DNA of 64,000 nucleotides. It comes from Curvibacter soli. Lineage in GTDB: Bacteria > Pseudomonadota > Gammaproteobacteria > Burkholderiales > Burkholderiaceae_C. Shown piece by piece: positions 17,277 through 25,751 of the stretch (positions within the stretch are counted from its first letter, which is position 1; each line of letters opens with the position of its first letter). Under the pieces are notes generated by a model. That model was not told where the DNA came from. It made no database searches and saw only the letters and a list, made by a program, of their open reading frames with translations. The stretch is taken from positions 1 to 64,000 of the forward strand of contig NZ_JARGEN010000031.1 of the NCBI RefSeq assembly GCF_029211125.1. Direction: 5' to 3'. A program made the translations under genes and the position numbers.

Positions 17277-18086
17277 CTGGTAGCAATCATCGTGGCCACG
17301 CTGGCCGCGGGCATCGGCAGCGTCTGGGTGGCGGCCCTGTTGCTGCGCCTGGGCGTGCATGCCGGCGATGCCGCCGCGCCGCGCCACCTGCTGAGCCTGG
17401 CCGCGGGCGCCTTGCTCGCCACGGCCTTCATGCACCTGCTGCCCGAGGCGTTCGAGAGTGGCGTGGAGCCGCACGACCTGTTCGCCGTGCTGCTGGTGGG
17501 CGTGGTGTTCTTCTTCCTGCTCGACAAGGCCGAGCTGTGGCACCACGGGCACGAGCACGCGCACGGCGACGCGGAGCATGACCACGCGCATGGCGATGAC
17601 GGCCACGGGCACCGCCACGCGGCGCGCGGCCCCGGTGGCTGGACGCTGCTGACGGGCGACAGCGTGCACTGTTTCGGCGACGGCATCCTGATCGCCTCGG
17701 CCTTCATGGCCGACCTGCGGCTGGGCACCATCACGGCGCTGGCGGTGCTGACGCACGAAGTGCCGCACCACATGGGCGACCTGGTGGTCATGGCGGGCCA
17801 CGCGGGGGTCAGCCGCCGCGCCGCGCTGGTGAAAGTGTCGCTCGCGGGCGCGGCCACCGCGCTCGGCGGGCTGGCGGGCTGGGGGCTGGTGGGGCGGCTG
17901 CACGGGCTGCTGCCGTACTTCCTGACGGTGGCATCGAGCAGCTTCGTCTACGTGGCGCTGGCCGACCTGATCCCGCAGTTGCAAAAGCGCCTGCCCGCGC
18001 GCCAGACGGCGGTGCAGGTCGCATGGCTGGTGGCGGGCATCGCGGTGGTGACGCTGGCGAGCCGGCTCGCGCACGGCGAGCACTGA
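17271..18086 (+). CDS. ZIP-family metal transporter
   Basis: A 271-residue inner membrane protein with about eight membrane segments. Segments IV and V hold the metal-pathway motifs: HCFGDGILIASAF (normally HSxxDG) and HEVPHHMGD. A His/Asp-rich cytoplasmic loop (about residues 90-120, HHGHEHAHGDAEHDHAHG) should bind zinc. Imports Zn(II) or other divalent metals by family inference. The start lies inside a dispersed repeat. A perfect 9-bp hairpin (18090-18110) follows the stop. Confidence 0.9.
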   Translation: MNLVAIIVATLAAGIGSVWVAALLLRLGVHAGDAAAPRHLLSLAAGALLATAFMHLLPEAFESGVEPHDLFAVLLVGVVFFFLLDKAELWHHGHEHAHGDAEHDHAHGDDGHGHRHAARGPGGWTLLTGDSVHCFGDGILIASAFMADLRLGTITALAVLTHEVPHHMGDLVVMAGHAGVSRRAALVKVSLAGAATALGGLAGWGLVGRLHGLLPYFLTVASSSFVYVALADLIPQLQKRLPARQTAVQVAWLVAGIAVVTLASRLAHGEH

Positions 18087-18242
18087 ACCTGGGCTGAAAA
18101 GTTCAGCCCACCGCGCCATCCGAGCTGGCGCAGCCCGATGCCAGGGATACCGCGCAACCGGCTTTGCCGGGCCGCTGGCATCGCCCCCGGCGAGGGGGTT
18201 GGCGGCCACACGCAGTGGGCGAGCCTGGGGGAGTGTTTCACT
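18087..18242. repeat. Hairpin and GC-rich intergenic repeat after the ZIP gene
   Basis: First a perfect stem TGGGCTGAA / TTCAGCCCA with a 3-base loop (18090-18110), terminator-like but without a T run. Then a GC-rich stretch with CCCCCGGCGAGGGGG symmetry (about 18186-18200) and a GTGGGCGAGCCTGGGGGAG tail, which I recognise as the style of Comamonadaceae REP-like sequences. It separates the convergent ZIP and gcdH genes. Confidence 0.5.
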
Positions 18243-19439
18243 TCAGTTCCCGAACGCCGCGATGCCGGTCTGGGCGCGCCCGAGGATCAGGGCATGCACG
18301 TCGTGCGTGCCTTCGTAGGTGTTCACCACCTCCAGGTTCACCAGGTGCCGCGCCACGCCGAACGCGTCGCTGATGCCGTTGCCGCCCAGCATGTCGCGCG
18401 CCAGGCGGGCGATGTCCAGCGCCTTGCCGCAGTTGTTGCGCTTGATGAGCGAGGTGCCCTCCACGGATGCGATGCCTTCGTCCTTCATGCGGCCGAAGCG
18501 CAGCGCGGCCTGCAGGCCCAGCGCGATCTCGGTCTGCATGTCGGCCAGCTTCTTCTGGATGAGCTGGTTGGCCGCCAGCGGGCGGCCGAACTGCTTGCGC
18601 TCCAGCGTGTACTGGCGCGCCGTGTGCCAGCAGAACTCCGCCGCGCCCATGGCGCCCCAGGCGATGCCGTAGCGCGCGCTGTTCAGGCAGGTGAACGGGC
18701 CTTTCAGGCCGCGCACCTCGGGGAAGGCGTTTTCCTCGGGCACGAACACGTCGTCCATCACGATCTCGCCGGTGATGCTGGCGCGCAGGCCCACCTTGCC
18801 ATGGATGGCCGGCGCGGTCAGGCCCTTGCAGCCCTTCTCCAGCACGAAGCCGCGGATGGGGCCGACGTTGCCGGCGGCGTCCACCTCCTTGGCCCAGACC
18901 ACGAACACGTCGGCTATCGGGGAGTTGGTGATCCACATCTTGCTGCCCTGGAGCTTGTAGCCGCCGTCCACCTTGCGGGCGCGCGTGGCCATGCTGCCGG
19001 GGTCGGAGCCGTGGTCGGGCTCGGTCAGGCCGAAGCAGCCGATCCACTCGCCGCTGGCGAGCTTGGGCAGGTACTTCTGCTTCTGCGCCTCGGTGCCGAA
19101 TTCATGGATGGGCACCATCACCAGCGAGCTTTGCACGCTGGCCATGGAGCGGTAGCCCGAATCCACGCGCTCCACCTCGCGCGCAATCAGGCCGTAGGCC
19201 ACGTAGTTCAGGCCCGGGCCGCCGTACTGCTCGGGGATGGTGGGGCCCAGCAGGCCCACCTCGCCCATCTCGCGGAAGATGGACACGTCGGTGGTTTCGT
19301 GGCGGAACTGCTCCAGCACGCGCGGCGCGAGCTTGCCCTGGCAGTAGGCGCTGGCGGCATCGCGGATGGCGCGCTCGTCGTCGGTGAGCTGCTGGTCGAG
19401 CAGCAAAGGGTCGTCCCAATGGAAGGCGGCATGGGCCAT
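18243..19439 (-). CDS. gcdH: Glutaryl-CoA dehydrogenase
   Basis: A 398-residue FAD-dependent acyl-CoA dehydrogenase that oxidises and decarboxylates glutaryl-CoA to crotonyl-CoA in lysine, tryptophan and glutarate breakdown. The GcdH subfamily is indicated by the substrate-side [13 protein letters not shown] motif, [16 protein letters not shown], and the C-terminal [18 protein letters not shown] with the catalytic glutamate. ATG 19439 follows a GGAGA site; the open frame upstream is an artefact of a tetranucleotide repeat. Divergent from a LysR regulator, which probably controls it. Confidence 0.93.
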   Translation of the reverse strand: MAHAAFHWDDPLLLDQQLTDDERAIRDAASAYCQGKLAPRVLEQFRHETTDVSIFREMGEVGLLGPTIPEQYGGPGLNYVAYGLIAREVERVDSGYRSMASVQSSLVMVPIHEFGTEAQKQKYLPKLASGEWIGCFGLTEPDHGSDPGSMATRARKVDGGYKLQGSKMWITNSPIADVFVVWAKEVDAAGNVGPIRGFVLEKGCKGLTAPAIHGKVGLRASITGEIVMDDVFVPEENAFPEVRGLKGPFTCLNSARYGIAWGAMGAAEFCWHTARQYTLERKQFGRPLAANQLIQKKLADMQTEIALGLQAALRFGRMKDEGIASVEGTSLIKRNNCGKALDIARLARDMLGGNGISDAFGVARHLVNLEVVNTYEGTHDVHALILGRAQTGIAAFGN

Positions 19440-19459
19440 GGCGTGTCTCCGTAGCGAGG

Positions 19460-19551
19460 AAGGAAGGAAGGAAGGAAGGAAGGAAGGAAGGAAGGAAGGC
19501 TGACTGGCTGGCTGGCTGGCTGGCAGGCTGGCAGGCTGGCAGGCTGGCAGG
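19460..19551. repeat. Compound tetranucleotide repeat: (AAGG)10, then CTGG/CAGG units
   Basis: Ten perfect AAGG units (19460-19499), a 4-base spacer, five CTGG units (19504-19523), and then alternating CAGG and CTGG to 19551. The tract begins 20 bases upstream of the gcdH start and lies between it and the divergent LysR gene. Its length can change by slippage, so it may alter promoter or leader spacing. Confidence 0.92.
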
Positions 19552-19684
19552 AAGAAAGAATGAAATGGAATATGACGTGAATGCGTTCCAGCGCCCCCGA
19601 AAGCGTGGTTGCCGCAATAATACTGCGGTGGCGGCGCGTTTGGCAAACGAGGTTTTTGCACGAAGTCATGCTATTGTGGAATAT

Positions 19685-20596
19685 ATGCACCGCAAAATCC
19701 CCTCCACCCAGGCCCTGGCCTGCTTCGAGGCCGCCGCCCGGCACGAAAGCTACACCCGCGCCGCGCAGGAGCTGGCGCTCACGCAGAGCGCCGTCTCGCG
19801 CCAGATCAACGCACTGGAGTCCTTCCTGGGCGTGGCGCTGTTTCGCCGCACACGCCACGGCGTGGTGCTCACGCCCAGCGGCGCGGGCTACTGGCGGCAG
19901 GTGGCGCGCCGGCTGCAGGGGCTGGAGCGCGACACGCTCGACGTGATGGCCCGCCAGGGCCAGGGCGGCGCGCTGGCGCTGGCGGCAGTGCCCACCTTCG
20001 CCACGCGCTGGCTCATCCCGCGCCTGCCGCAACTGGCCGCGCGCCACCCGGACATCACGGTGCACATCGAGACGCGCACCCGCCCCTTCCTGTTCACCGA
20101 CGCGGAATTCGACGCCGCCCTGTACGCCGGCACGCCCGAGCAGGTGGCCAACTGGCCCGGCACGCGCGCAGTGCAACTGCTGCAGGAAGACGTGCTGCCC
20201 GTCTGCAGCCCCGCGCTGCTGCCGCAAGGGCGCGCGGTGGAGCCCGCCGCGCTGGCGCCCATGCCGCTGCTGCAGCAGAGCACGCGCCCCTACGTCTGGC
20301 GCCAGTGGTTCGACGCCATGGGCGTGGCCCCGGCGCAGGCGCCGAAGGCCATGGACGGGCCGCGCTACGAGCTGTTCTCCATGCTCGCGCAGGCGGCGGC
20401 CTGCGGCATGGGCGTGGCGCTGATTCCGCCGCTGCTCATCGAGGCCGAGGTGGCGCGCGGCGAGCTGGTGGCCGCCTGCGAGCGCCCGCTGCGCGGCGAG
20501 CGCAACTACTACCTGGTCACCCCGGCGCAGGAAGAGACGCCCGTGCTCGCCGCGTTCGGCGCCTGGCTGGCGCAGGCGGCGCGGGCCGCGCAGTGA
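19685..20596 (+). CDS. LysR-family regulator (GcvA type), probable gcdH activator
   Basis: A 303-residue transcription factor: N-terminal winged helix-turn-helix (YTRAAQELALTQSAVSRQINALE, split as AAQELALTQSAVSRQ core) and a C-terminal periplasmic-binding-like effector domain. The start MHRKIPSTQALACFEAAARH is characteristic of GcvA-like LysR proteins. It is divergent from gcdH across about 245 bases, so it probably responds to a glutarate-pathway metabolite; this is inferred from position. ATG 19685 was chosen by the start of family similarity. Confidence 0.9.
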   Translation: MHRKIPSTQALACFEAAARHESYTRAAQELALTQSAVSRQINALESFLGVALFRRTRHGVVLTPSGAGYWRQVARRLQGLERDTLDVMARQGQGGALALAAVPTFATRWLIPRLPQLAARHPDITVHIETRTRPFLFTDAEFDAALYAGTPEQVANWPGTRAVQLLQEDVLPVCSPALLPQGRAVEPAALAPMPLLQQSTRPYVWRQWFDAMGVAPAQAPKAMDGPRYELFSMLAQAAACGMGVALIPPLLIEAEVARGELVAACERPLRGERNYYLVTPAQEETPVLAAFGAWLAQAARAAQ

Positions 20597-20633
20597 TACG
20601 CTGCCTGCCTTCGCGCTTCACCGCATCCGCTCC

Positions 20634-22010
20634 ATGCTCCCTACCATCGAACACCTGGCCGCCGAACTCGCCGCGGGCCGCGCCACATCGCTTGCGCTGA
20701 CCGAGGCCGCGCTGGCCCGCGCCCACGACCCGGCGGGCGAAGGCGCGCGCGTCTTCACCCGCATCGACGCCGCGCGCGCCCTGGCCAGCGCGCGCGCGTC
20801 CGACCTGCTGCGCGGCGCGGGCATCGTGCGCTCGCCGCTCGAAGGGCTGCCCGTCTCCATCAAGGACCTGTTCGACGTGGCGGGCCAGCCCACGCCCGCG
20901 GGCTCGGCGCTGCTGCGCGACGCGGCGCCCGCCCGCCGCAACGCCGCGGTGGTGGACCGGCTGGTCGCCGCGGGCGCGGTGATCGTGGGGCGCACCAACA
21001 TGACCGAGTTCGCCTACTCGGGCCTGGGCCTCAACCCGCACTACGGCACGCCGCGCAACCCCTGGGGCCGCGAGGGCGGCGCGGGCGGGCGCATCCCCGG
21101 CGGCTCGTCGTCGGGCGCGGCGGTATCCGTCACCGACGGCATGGCCGTGGCGGCGGTGGGCTCCGACACCGGCGGCTCGGTGCGCATCCCGTCCGCGCTC
21201 TGCGGCCTGGCGGGCTTCAAGCCCACGGCGCGCCGCGTGCCGCTGCGGGGCGCGCTGCCGCTCTCCACCACGCTCGACTCCATCGGCCCGCTGGCCGCCA
21301 GCGTGCGCTGCTGCGCCATCGTGGACGCAGTGCTGGCCGGCGAGCCCGTGGACGTGCGCGGCGCCGCGCCGCTGGGCCGCGCGCGCCTGGCCGTGCCCGA
21401 GGGCGTGGCGCTCGACGGCCTGGACGCCGCCGTGGCCCAGGCGTTCGACGCCGCCTGCGCCGCGCTGCGGGCCGCGGGCGCGCGCGTGGAGCGCATCGCG
21501 CTGCCGGAGTTCGCAGAGCTGGCGCAGATCAACACGCGCGGCAGCTTCACCGCCGCCGAGGCCTGGGCCTGGCACCGCGGCCACATCGCCACCGCGCGGG
21601 ACGCATACGACCCGCGCGTGGTGTCGCGCATCGAGCTGGGCGCGCGCATGGGCGCGGCGGATTTCATCGACCTGCTGGACGCGCGGCGGCGTTGGATTGC
21701 GGCGGTGGAGGCGCGCATCGCGGGCTTCGACGCGCTGCTGATGCCCACCGTGCCCTGCGTGGCGCCGGCCATCGACCTGCTGGCGCGCGACGAGGCCGCG
21801 TACTTCGCCGCCAACGGCCTGATGCTGCGCAACCCGACCTTCATCAACTTCCTCGACGGCTGCGCGCTCTCGCTGCCCTGCCATGCGCCGGGCACGGCGC
21901 CCGTGGGGCTGATGCTGGCGGCGGCCGGCGGAGCCGACCGGCGCATCCTGGCGCTGGGGCAGGCCGCCGAGGCGGCGCTGCGCGGGCCGGCACCGGCTGC
22001 GGCTACTTGA
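20634..22010 (+). CDS. Amidase signature family hydrolase
   Basis: A 458-residue amidase. The Ser-cisSer-Lys triad is visible: the lysine in PVSIKDLFDV (about residue 79), the cis-serine in PGGSSSGAAVSV and the nucleophile in GSDTGGSVRIPS. Length and order are normal. It could be a GatA-like protein, but there are no gatB or gatC genes next to it, so a free-standing amidase is more likely. It follows the LysR gene by 37 bases in the same direction and ends overlapping a convergent gene by 8 bases. Confidence 0.88.
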   Translation: MLPTIEHLAAELAAGRATSLALTEAALARAHDPAGEGARVFTRIDAARALASARASDLLRGAGIVRSPLEGLPVSIKDLFDVAGQPTPAGSALLRDAAPARRNAAVVDRLVAAGAVIVGRTNMTEFAYSGLGLNPHYGTPRNPWGREGGAGGRIPGGSSSGAAVSVTDGMAVAAVGSDTGGSVRIPSALCGLAGFKPTARRVPLRGALPLSTTLDSIGPLAASVRCCAIVDAVLAGEPVDVRGAAPLGRARLAVPEGVALDGLDAAVAQAFDAACAALRAAGARVERIALPEFAELAQINTRGSFTAAEAWAWHRGHIATARDAYDPRVVSRIELGARMGAADFIDLLDARRRWIAAVEARIAGFDALLMPTVPCVAPAIDLLARDEAAYFAANGLMLRNPTFINFLDGCALSLPCHAPGTAPVGLMLAAAGGADRRILALGQAAEAALRGPAPAAAT

Positions 22011-22656
22011 GCGGCGCGTGCTGCGGCGCGACCTGCCGCGCCGCCTCCAGCAGCGCCACGTCGGGCCGCACGCCCTGGGCGATGCGGGCATCGCGCTCGG
22101 CGATGATCAACCGCATGGCGTCGTGGCCCTGGGCCGTGGCCAGGTAGGGGTATTCGCGCACGATCTTCTCGGCCGCCGCGAGGGTCGGCCCCACCAGGTC
22201 CACGTCGCCCGCCGTGGACCGCGCCATTGGTAGTGTGGGCAGGGTGGGCAGGGGCGCGGAGCGCGTGGATGCGGGCGCGGCGCCGTCGAGCGCCGCGCGC
22301 GCCCACCGTCCGGCCTGCATGAACGACGGCGTGTCCGCCCATGCCACGGCCAGGCTGGCCAGCGCGACGGCCCAGGCCGTGCCCGCCAGCGCCGGCCGCC
22401 ATGCACGGCCCCGCACCGGCGCGAACAGCAGCGCCGCCACGCCGCCCGCCGCGGTGCACGCCAGCAGCATGCCCAGCGTCCATTGCAGGGCCTGGGGGTG
22501 GCCGTCGCGCAGCAGGAACGGGTTGAGGGGCAGGACGAGCGCCAGCAGCGCCAGGTGGCGGGCCAGGAAGACCCCGGTGGAGGCGCGCTTGCGGTATGCG
22601 GCGGGCCGCCGCGCCGCCTCTCGCGGCACGACGTCGATGATGTCGTTGTTCTGCAT
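22003..22656 (-). CDS. Hypothetical membrane protein
   Basis: A 217-residue protein not matched to a named family. It has three hydrophobic stretches: about residues 28-48 (FLARHLALLALVLPLNPFLL), 58-80 and 88-108. The C-terminal third is soluble and contains VREYPYLATAQGHDAMRLII, with a helix-rich tail. The ATG at 22656 begins MQNNDIIDVVPREA. It is the last chromosomal-looking gene before the accessory region at 22733. Confidence 0.6.
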   Translation of the reverse strand: MQNNDIIDVVPREAARRPAAYRKRASTGVFLARHLALLALVLPLNPFLLRDGHPQALQWTLGMLLACTAAGGVAALLFAPVRGRAWRPALAGTAWAVALASLAVAWADTPSFMQAGRWARAALDGAAPASTRSAPLPTLPTLPMARSTAGDVDLVGPTLAAAEKIVREYPYLATAQGHDAMRLIIAERDARIAQGVRPDVALLEAARQVAPQHAPLK

Positions 22657-22732
22657 GTTCCGTTGCCGCAGTGGATGGATGGAATGGGCCTTTGCTTATG
22701 CCCGCTGCGGCATGTCGCGTAGCGCCGACGAT

Positions 22733-22749
22733 GTGCCGGGGCCGGAATC
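22733..22749 (+). other. Candidate attachment-site copy (left boundary of island)
   Basis: GTGCCGGGGCCGGAATC repeats the 3' end of tRNA-Leu at 30419-30436 region (GTGCCCGGGGCCGGAATC), differing by one missing C, in the same orientation. This is what integration at a tRNA 3' end leaves behind. The repeat brackets the accessory genes and the debris. Confidence 0.55.
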
Positions 22750-22983
22750 ACAAATCACAAATCAAACGGTAGGCCGCATGGATGCTGTATTTTTGGAAAT
22801 GGATTTCAAAAGTGCCGTCATTTTTCGACACGTCTTGCTTGCGGCACGGATCAAACGTGGTGGCGCGCCCTCGTGTAGGGTTTGATTATGGAAGAAACTT
22901 ATTCGCACACCGTGACTCCAACGTCTTGCGATTTCATGCGGCTTGTCAAGGGACACAAAGCGGTCAACTGCCGGTTCTAGGTT
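22750..22983. mobile_element. IS or MITE end remnant
   Basis: Ends at 22983 in CAACTGCCGGTTCTAGGTT, the same inverted-repeat end as the 238-bp elements at 13787 and 38959. About 48 bases next to this end match those elements; the rest differs. No intact transposase is visible, and minus-strand frames give only short fragments. Confidence 0.55.
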
Positions 22984-23144
22984 GAAAAGCTCGAAGACAT
23001 CGTGGGCCTGTGCATATCGGGCTGCTTTCGAACACCGCAAGGTGCGCAGAACTACTGCATCATCCGCTCCTATTGCGCCACCATGCACAAACAAGGGGCC
23101 AATATCCTTGAGCCCCTTGTCGGCGCATTCAAGGGGCACGACAC

Positions 23145-23195
23145 CTCAGCCCGGCTTCGCCTGAATCCAGTCCGGCTGCCTAAAGCCGGGCTGAG
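23145..23195. promoter_or_regulatory. 13-bp perfect inverted repeat upstream of arsD
   Basis: CTCAGCCCGGCTT (23145-23157) and its perfect complement (23183-23195) bracket a 25-base loop, 31 bases before the arsD start. It may be an mRNA hairpin or an operator. The usual arsR gene is absent, so I cannot connect it to a regulator. Confidence 0.4.
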
Positions 23196-23226
23196 TAGTT
23201 ACCAACCAAATTTGAAAGGACACCCC

Positions 23227-23586
23227 ATGCCAAACATCCAGATTTTCGATCCGGCGCTGTGCTGCAGCACGGGCGTATGCGGCGTCGAAGTCGATCAAAA
23301 CCTGGTCAACTTTGCCGCCGACGTGGATTGGGCCAAGCAAAACGGTGCGCAAATCGAACGCTTCAACCTGGCGCAGCAGCCGCTGGCTTTTGCCGAAAAC
23401 CCGACCGTGAAAGGCTTTCTGGAGCGCTCGGGTTCGCAGGCGCTGCCTCTGGTTCTGGTCGATGGCGAGGTGGCCCTGGCCGGTCGTTATCCGAGCCGCA
23501 GCGAACTGGCCCGCTGGGCCGGCATCGAGGTGGCCGAAGCCTCGCCGGCGCAAGGCGCTTGCTGCACTGGCAGCCGCTGCTGCTGA
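23227..23586 (+). CDS. arsD: Arsenite metallochaperone ArsD
   Basis: A 119-residue protein that hands As(III) or Sb(III) to the ArsA ATPase. The metal site ALCCSTGVCG supplies Cys12, Cys13 and Cys18; further vicinal pairs occur at GACCTGSRCC near the C-terminus (Cys112-113, 118-119), as in classical ArsD. ATG 23227 follows a GAAAGGA site. It lies 13 bases upstream of arsA. arsR, arsB/acr3 and arsC are not found in the window, so the operon is partial. Confidence 0.93.
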   Translation: MPNIQIFDPALCCSTGVCGVEVDQNLVNFAADVDWAKQNGAQIERFNLAQQPLAFAENPTVKGFLERSGSQALPLVLVDGEVALAGRYPSRSELARWAGIEVAEASPAQGACCTGSRCC

Positions 23587-23599
23587 ACGAGGCGATGCC

Positions 23600-25369
23600 A
23601 TGCATTTTCTGACCGAGCCGCCGCGCTTTCTGTTCTTCACCGGCAAAGGGGGCGTCGGCAAGACCTCCATCGCCTGCGCCACGGCCGTGCAACTGGCAAG
23701 CCAAGGCAAGCGCGTGCTGCTGGTCAGCACCGACCCGGCTTCGAACGTGGGGCAGGTGTTCGGCCAGCCCATCGGCAACCGCATCACGGCGATGGCCGCC
23801 GTGCCGAACCTGTGGGCGCTGGAAATCGACCCGCAGGCGGCGGCGCAGGCGTACCGCGACCGCATCGTCGGCCCGGTGCGGGGCGTGCTGCCCGATGCGG
23901 TGGTGGATGGCATCGAAGAATCCCTGTCGGGTGCCTGCACCACGGAAATCGCCGCCTTCGACGAGTTCACGGCCCTGCTGACCGATGCGGCGCTGGCGCA
24001 GGATTACGCGCACATCGTTTTCGACACGGCCCCCACGGGCCACACCATCCGCCTGCTGCAACTGCCGGGCGCATGGAGCGGCTTTCTGGAGGCGGGCAAG
24101 GGCGATGCCTCGTGCCTGGGGCCGCTGGCGGGCCTGGAAAAACAGCGCAGCCAGTACCAGGCTGCGGTCGAGGCGCTGGCCGACCCCTTGCGCACGCGCC
24201 TGGTGCTGGTCGCCCGTGCGCAGCGCCCGGCGCTGCGCGAGGCGGCGCGCACCCATGAAGAACTGGCCGCCATCGGCCTGTCGAGGCAATACCTGGTCAT
24301 CAACGGCGTATTCCCTGCCGGCGAGGCCGCAAGCGATCCGCTGGCCGCTGCCATCTACGCCCGCGAGCAGGCCGCCCTGGCCGCCATGCCGCAGGCGCTC
24401 GAGGGGCTGCCGCAGGATCGGATCGCGCTCAAGCCCTTCAACCTGGTGGGCGTCGATGCCCTGCGCTGCCTGCTGACCGACGCCGACGACACCCCCCAGG
24501 GCGCCGCTGCCGTCGAGCTGCCTGCGCCGATCGAGGCGCCGCCGTTGTCGGCCCTGGTCGAAGGCATCGCCGCCGACGGGCATGGCCTGGTCATGGTGAT
24601 GGGCAAGGGCGGTGTCGGCAAGACCACGCTGGCCGCCGCCATCGCCGTGGCACTGGCGGACCGGGGGCTGCCGGTGCACCTGACCACCACCGACCCGGCC
24701 GCGCATCTGGCCGATACGCTGGAAGGTTCATTGCCCAACCTGACCGTCAGCCGCATCGACCCGCAGGAAGCCACGGCACGCTACCGCCAGCATGTGATGG
24801 AGACCCGCGGCGCGCAGCTCGATGCCGAAGGCCGCGCCCTGCTGGAAGAGGACCTGCGCTCGCCCTGCACCGAGGAAATCGCGGTGTTCCAGGCGTTCTC
24901 GCGTGCCATCCGCGAAGGCGACAGCAAGTTCGTGGTGATGGACACCGCACCCACCGGCCACACCTTGCTGCTGCTCGACGCCACCGGCTCGTACCACCGC
25001 GACATCGTGCGGCAGATGGGCGAGACGGGCGTTCACTTCACGACGCCGATGATGCGCCTGCAAGACCCCAGGCAGACCAAGGTGCTCATCGTCACCCTGG
25101 CCGAAACCACGCCGGTGCTGGAAGCGGCCAACCTGCAGGATGACCTGCGCCGCGCAGGCATCGAGCCATGGGCCTGGATCGTCAACCACAGCGTGGCGGC
25201 CGCACAGTCGCATTCGCCGCTGTTGCGCCAGCGTGCGCGCAACGAGTTGCGGGAAATCGACGCGGTGGCCACCCGATACGCCCGGCGTTATGCCGTCGTG
25301 CCGCTTCTGACCCAGGAGCCGGTGGGCGTGGAGCGTCTGCGGGCTTTGGCGAGCCGGGAAAAAGCATGA
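23600..25369 (+). CDS. arsA: Arsenite-stimulated ATPase ArsA
   Basis: A 589-residue cytoplasmic ATPase that powers an arsenite efflux pump. Two homologous halves each carry a deviant P-loop (GKGGVGKTS at about residues 15-23, GKGGVGKTT at 335-343) and a DTAPTGHT signature. The metal-site cysteines fall in SGACTTEIAAF, ASCLGPL and SPCTEEIAVF. Full length, so probably functional, but its membrane partner ArsB is not nearby. Next genes are toxin-antitoxin modules. Confidence 0.95.
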   Translation: MHFLTEPPRFLFFTGKGGVGKTSIACATAVQLASQGKRVLLVSTDPASNVGQVFGQPIGNRITAMAAVPNLWALEIDPQAAAQAYRDRIVGPVRGVLPDAVVDGIEESLSGACTTEIAAFDEFTALLTDAALAQDYAHIVFDTAPTGHTIRLLQLPGAWSGFLEAGKGDASCLGPLAGLEKQRSQYQAAVEALADPLRTRLVLVARAQRPALREAARTHEELAAIGLSRQYLVINGVFPAGEAASDPLAAAIYAREQAALAAMPQALEGLPQDRIALKPFNLVGVDALRCLLTDADDTPQGAAAVELPAPIEAPPLSALVEGIAADGHGLVMVMGKGGVGKTTLAAAIAVALADRGLPVHLTTTDPAAHLADTLEGSLPNLTVSRIDPQEATARYRQHVMETRGAQLDAEGRALLEEDLRSPCTEEIAVFQAFSRAIREGDSKFVVMDTAPTGHTLLLLDATGSYHRDIVRQMGETGVHFTTPMMRLQDPRQTKVLIVTLAETTPVLEAANLQDDLRRAGIEPWAWIVNHSVAAAQSHSPLLRQRARNELREIDAVATRYARRYAVVPLLTQEPVGVERLRALASREKA

Positions 25370-25435
25370 ATCAAGACAGCCCCAAGACGGACATCCGATG
25401 AGTGAGTGTCGACAACAGCTACACGTTGCGCGACA

Positions 25436-25464
25436 ATTCGTGTATCTGTCGTGTATGCACGAAT
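25436..25464. promoter_or_regulatory. Operator-like repeats before the tacAT module
   Basis: An ATTCGTG / CACGAAT inverted repeat (25436-25442, 25458-25464) contains two direct copies of TCGTGTAT (25438-25445, 25449-25456), 11 bases apart. It lies 11 bases before the antitoxin start and fits autoregulation by a ribbon-helix-helix antitoxin. Confidence 0.6.
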
Positions 25465-25475
25465 AGGAGAAGCCA

Positions 25476-25751
25476 ATGCGTGACGCCGCCATCAATCTGC
25501 GGGCTTTGCCCGAACAGCGTGACCTGATCGATCACGCCGCCAGTCTGCTAGGCAAGAACCGCTCGGACTTCATGCTCGAAACGGCCTGCGAACGCGCTCA
25601 GGCCGTGGTGCTGGATCAGGTGTTCTTCAGCCTGGACGCCGACAAGTTCAAGCAATTCACGGCAATGCTCGATGCGCCCCCCGGACAGAATCCTGGGCTT
25701 GAACGCCTCATGGCCGTCAAGGCACCATGGAGCAGCAGCGGCGCGGCATGA
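25476..25751 (+). CDS. DUF1778 antitoxin (TacA-like)
   Basis: A 91-residue protein with an N-terminal ribbon-helix-helix (AAINLRALPEQRDLIDHAAS) and a C-terminal toxin-binding tail, as in TacA antitoxins. It should bind the repeats just upstream and neutralise the acetyltransferase toxin encoded next. A GGAG site precedes ATG 25476. The stop overlaps the toxin start in an ATGA, a typical coupled module. Confidence 0.88.
   Translation: MRDAAINLRALPEQRDLIDHAASLLGKNRSDFMLETACERAQAVVLDQVFFSLDADKFKQFTAMLDAPPGQNPGLERLMAVKAPWSSSGAA

Noticed and set aside
19457-19551. Possible CRISPR-like array
   Set aside because: Units are 4-8 bases with no spacers; it is a simple-sequence repeat. No cas gene is near.
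22762-23139. 125-residue minus-strand frame through the IS end
   Set aside because: It reads across the inverted-repeat end and unrelated DNA; probably a chance frame in element debris.
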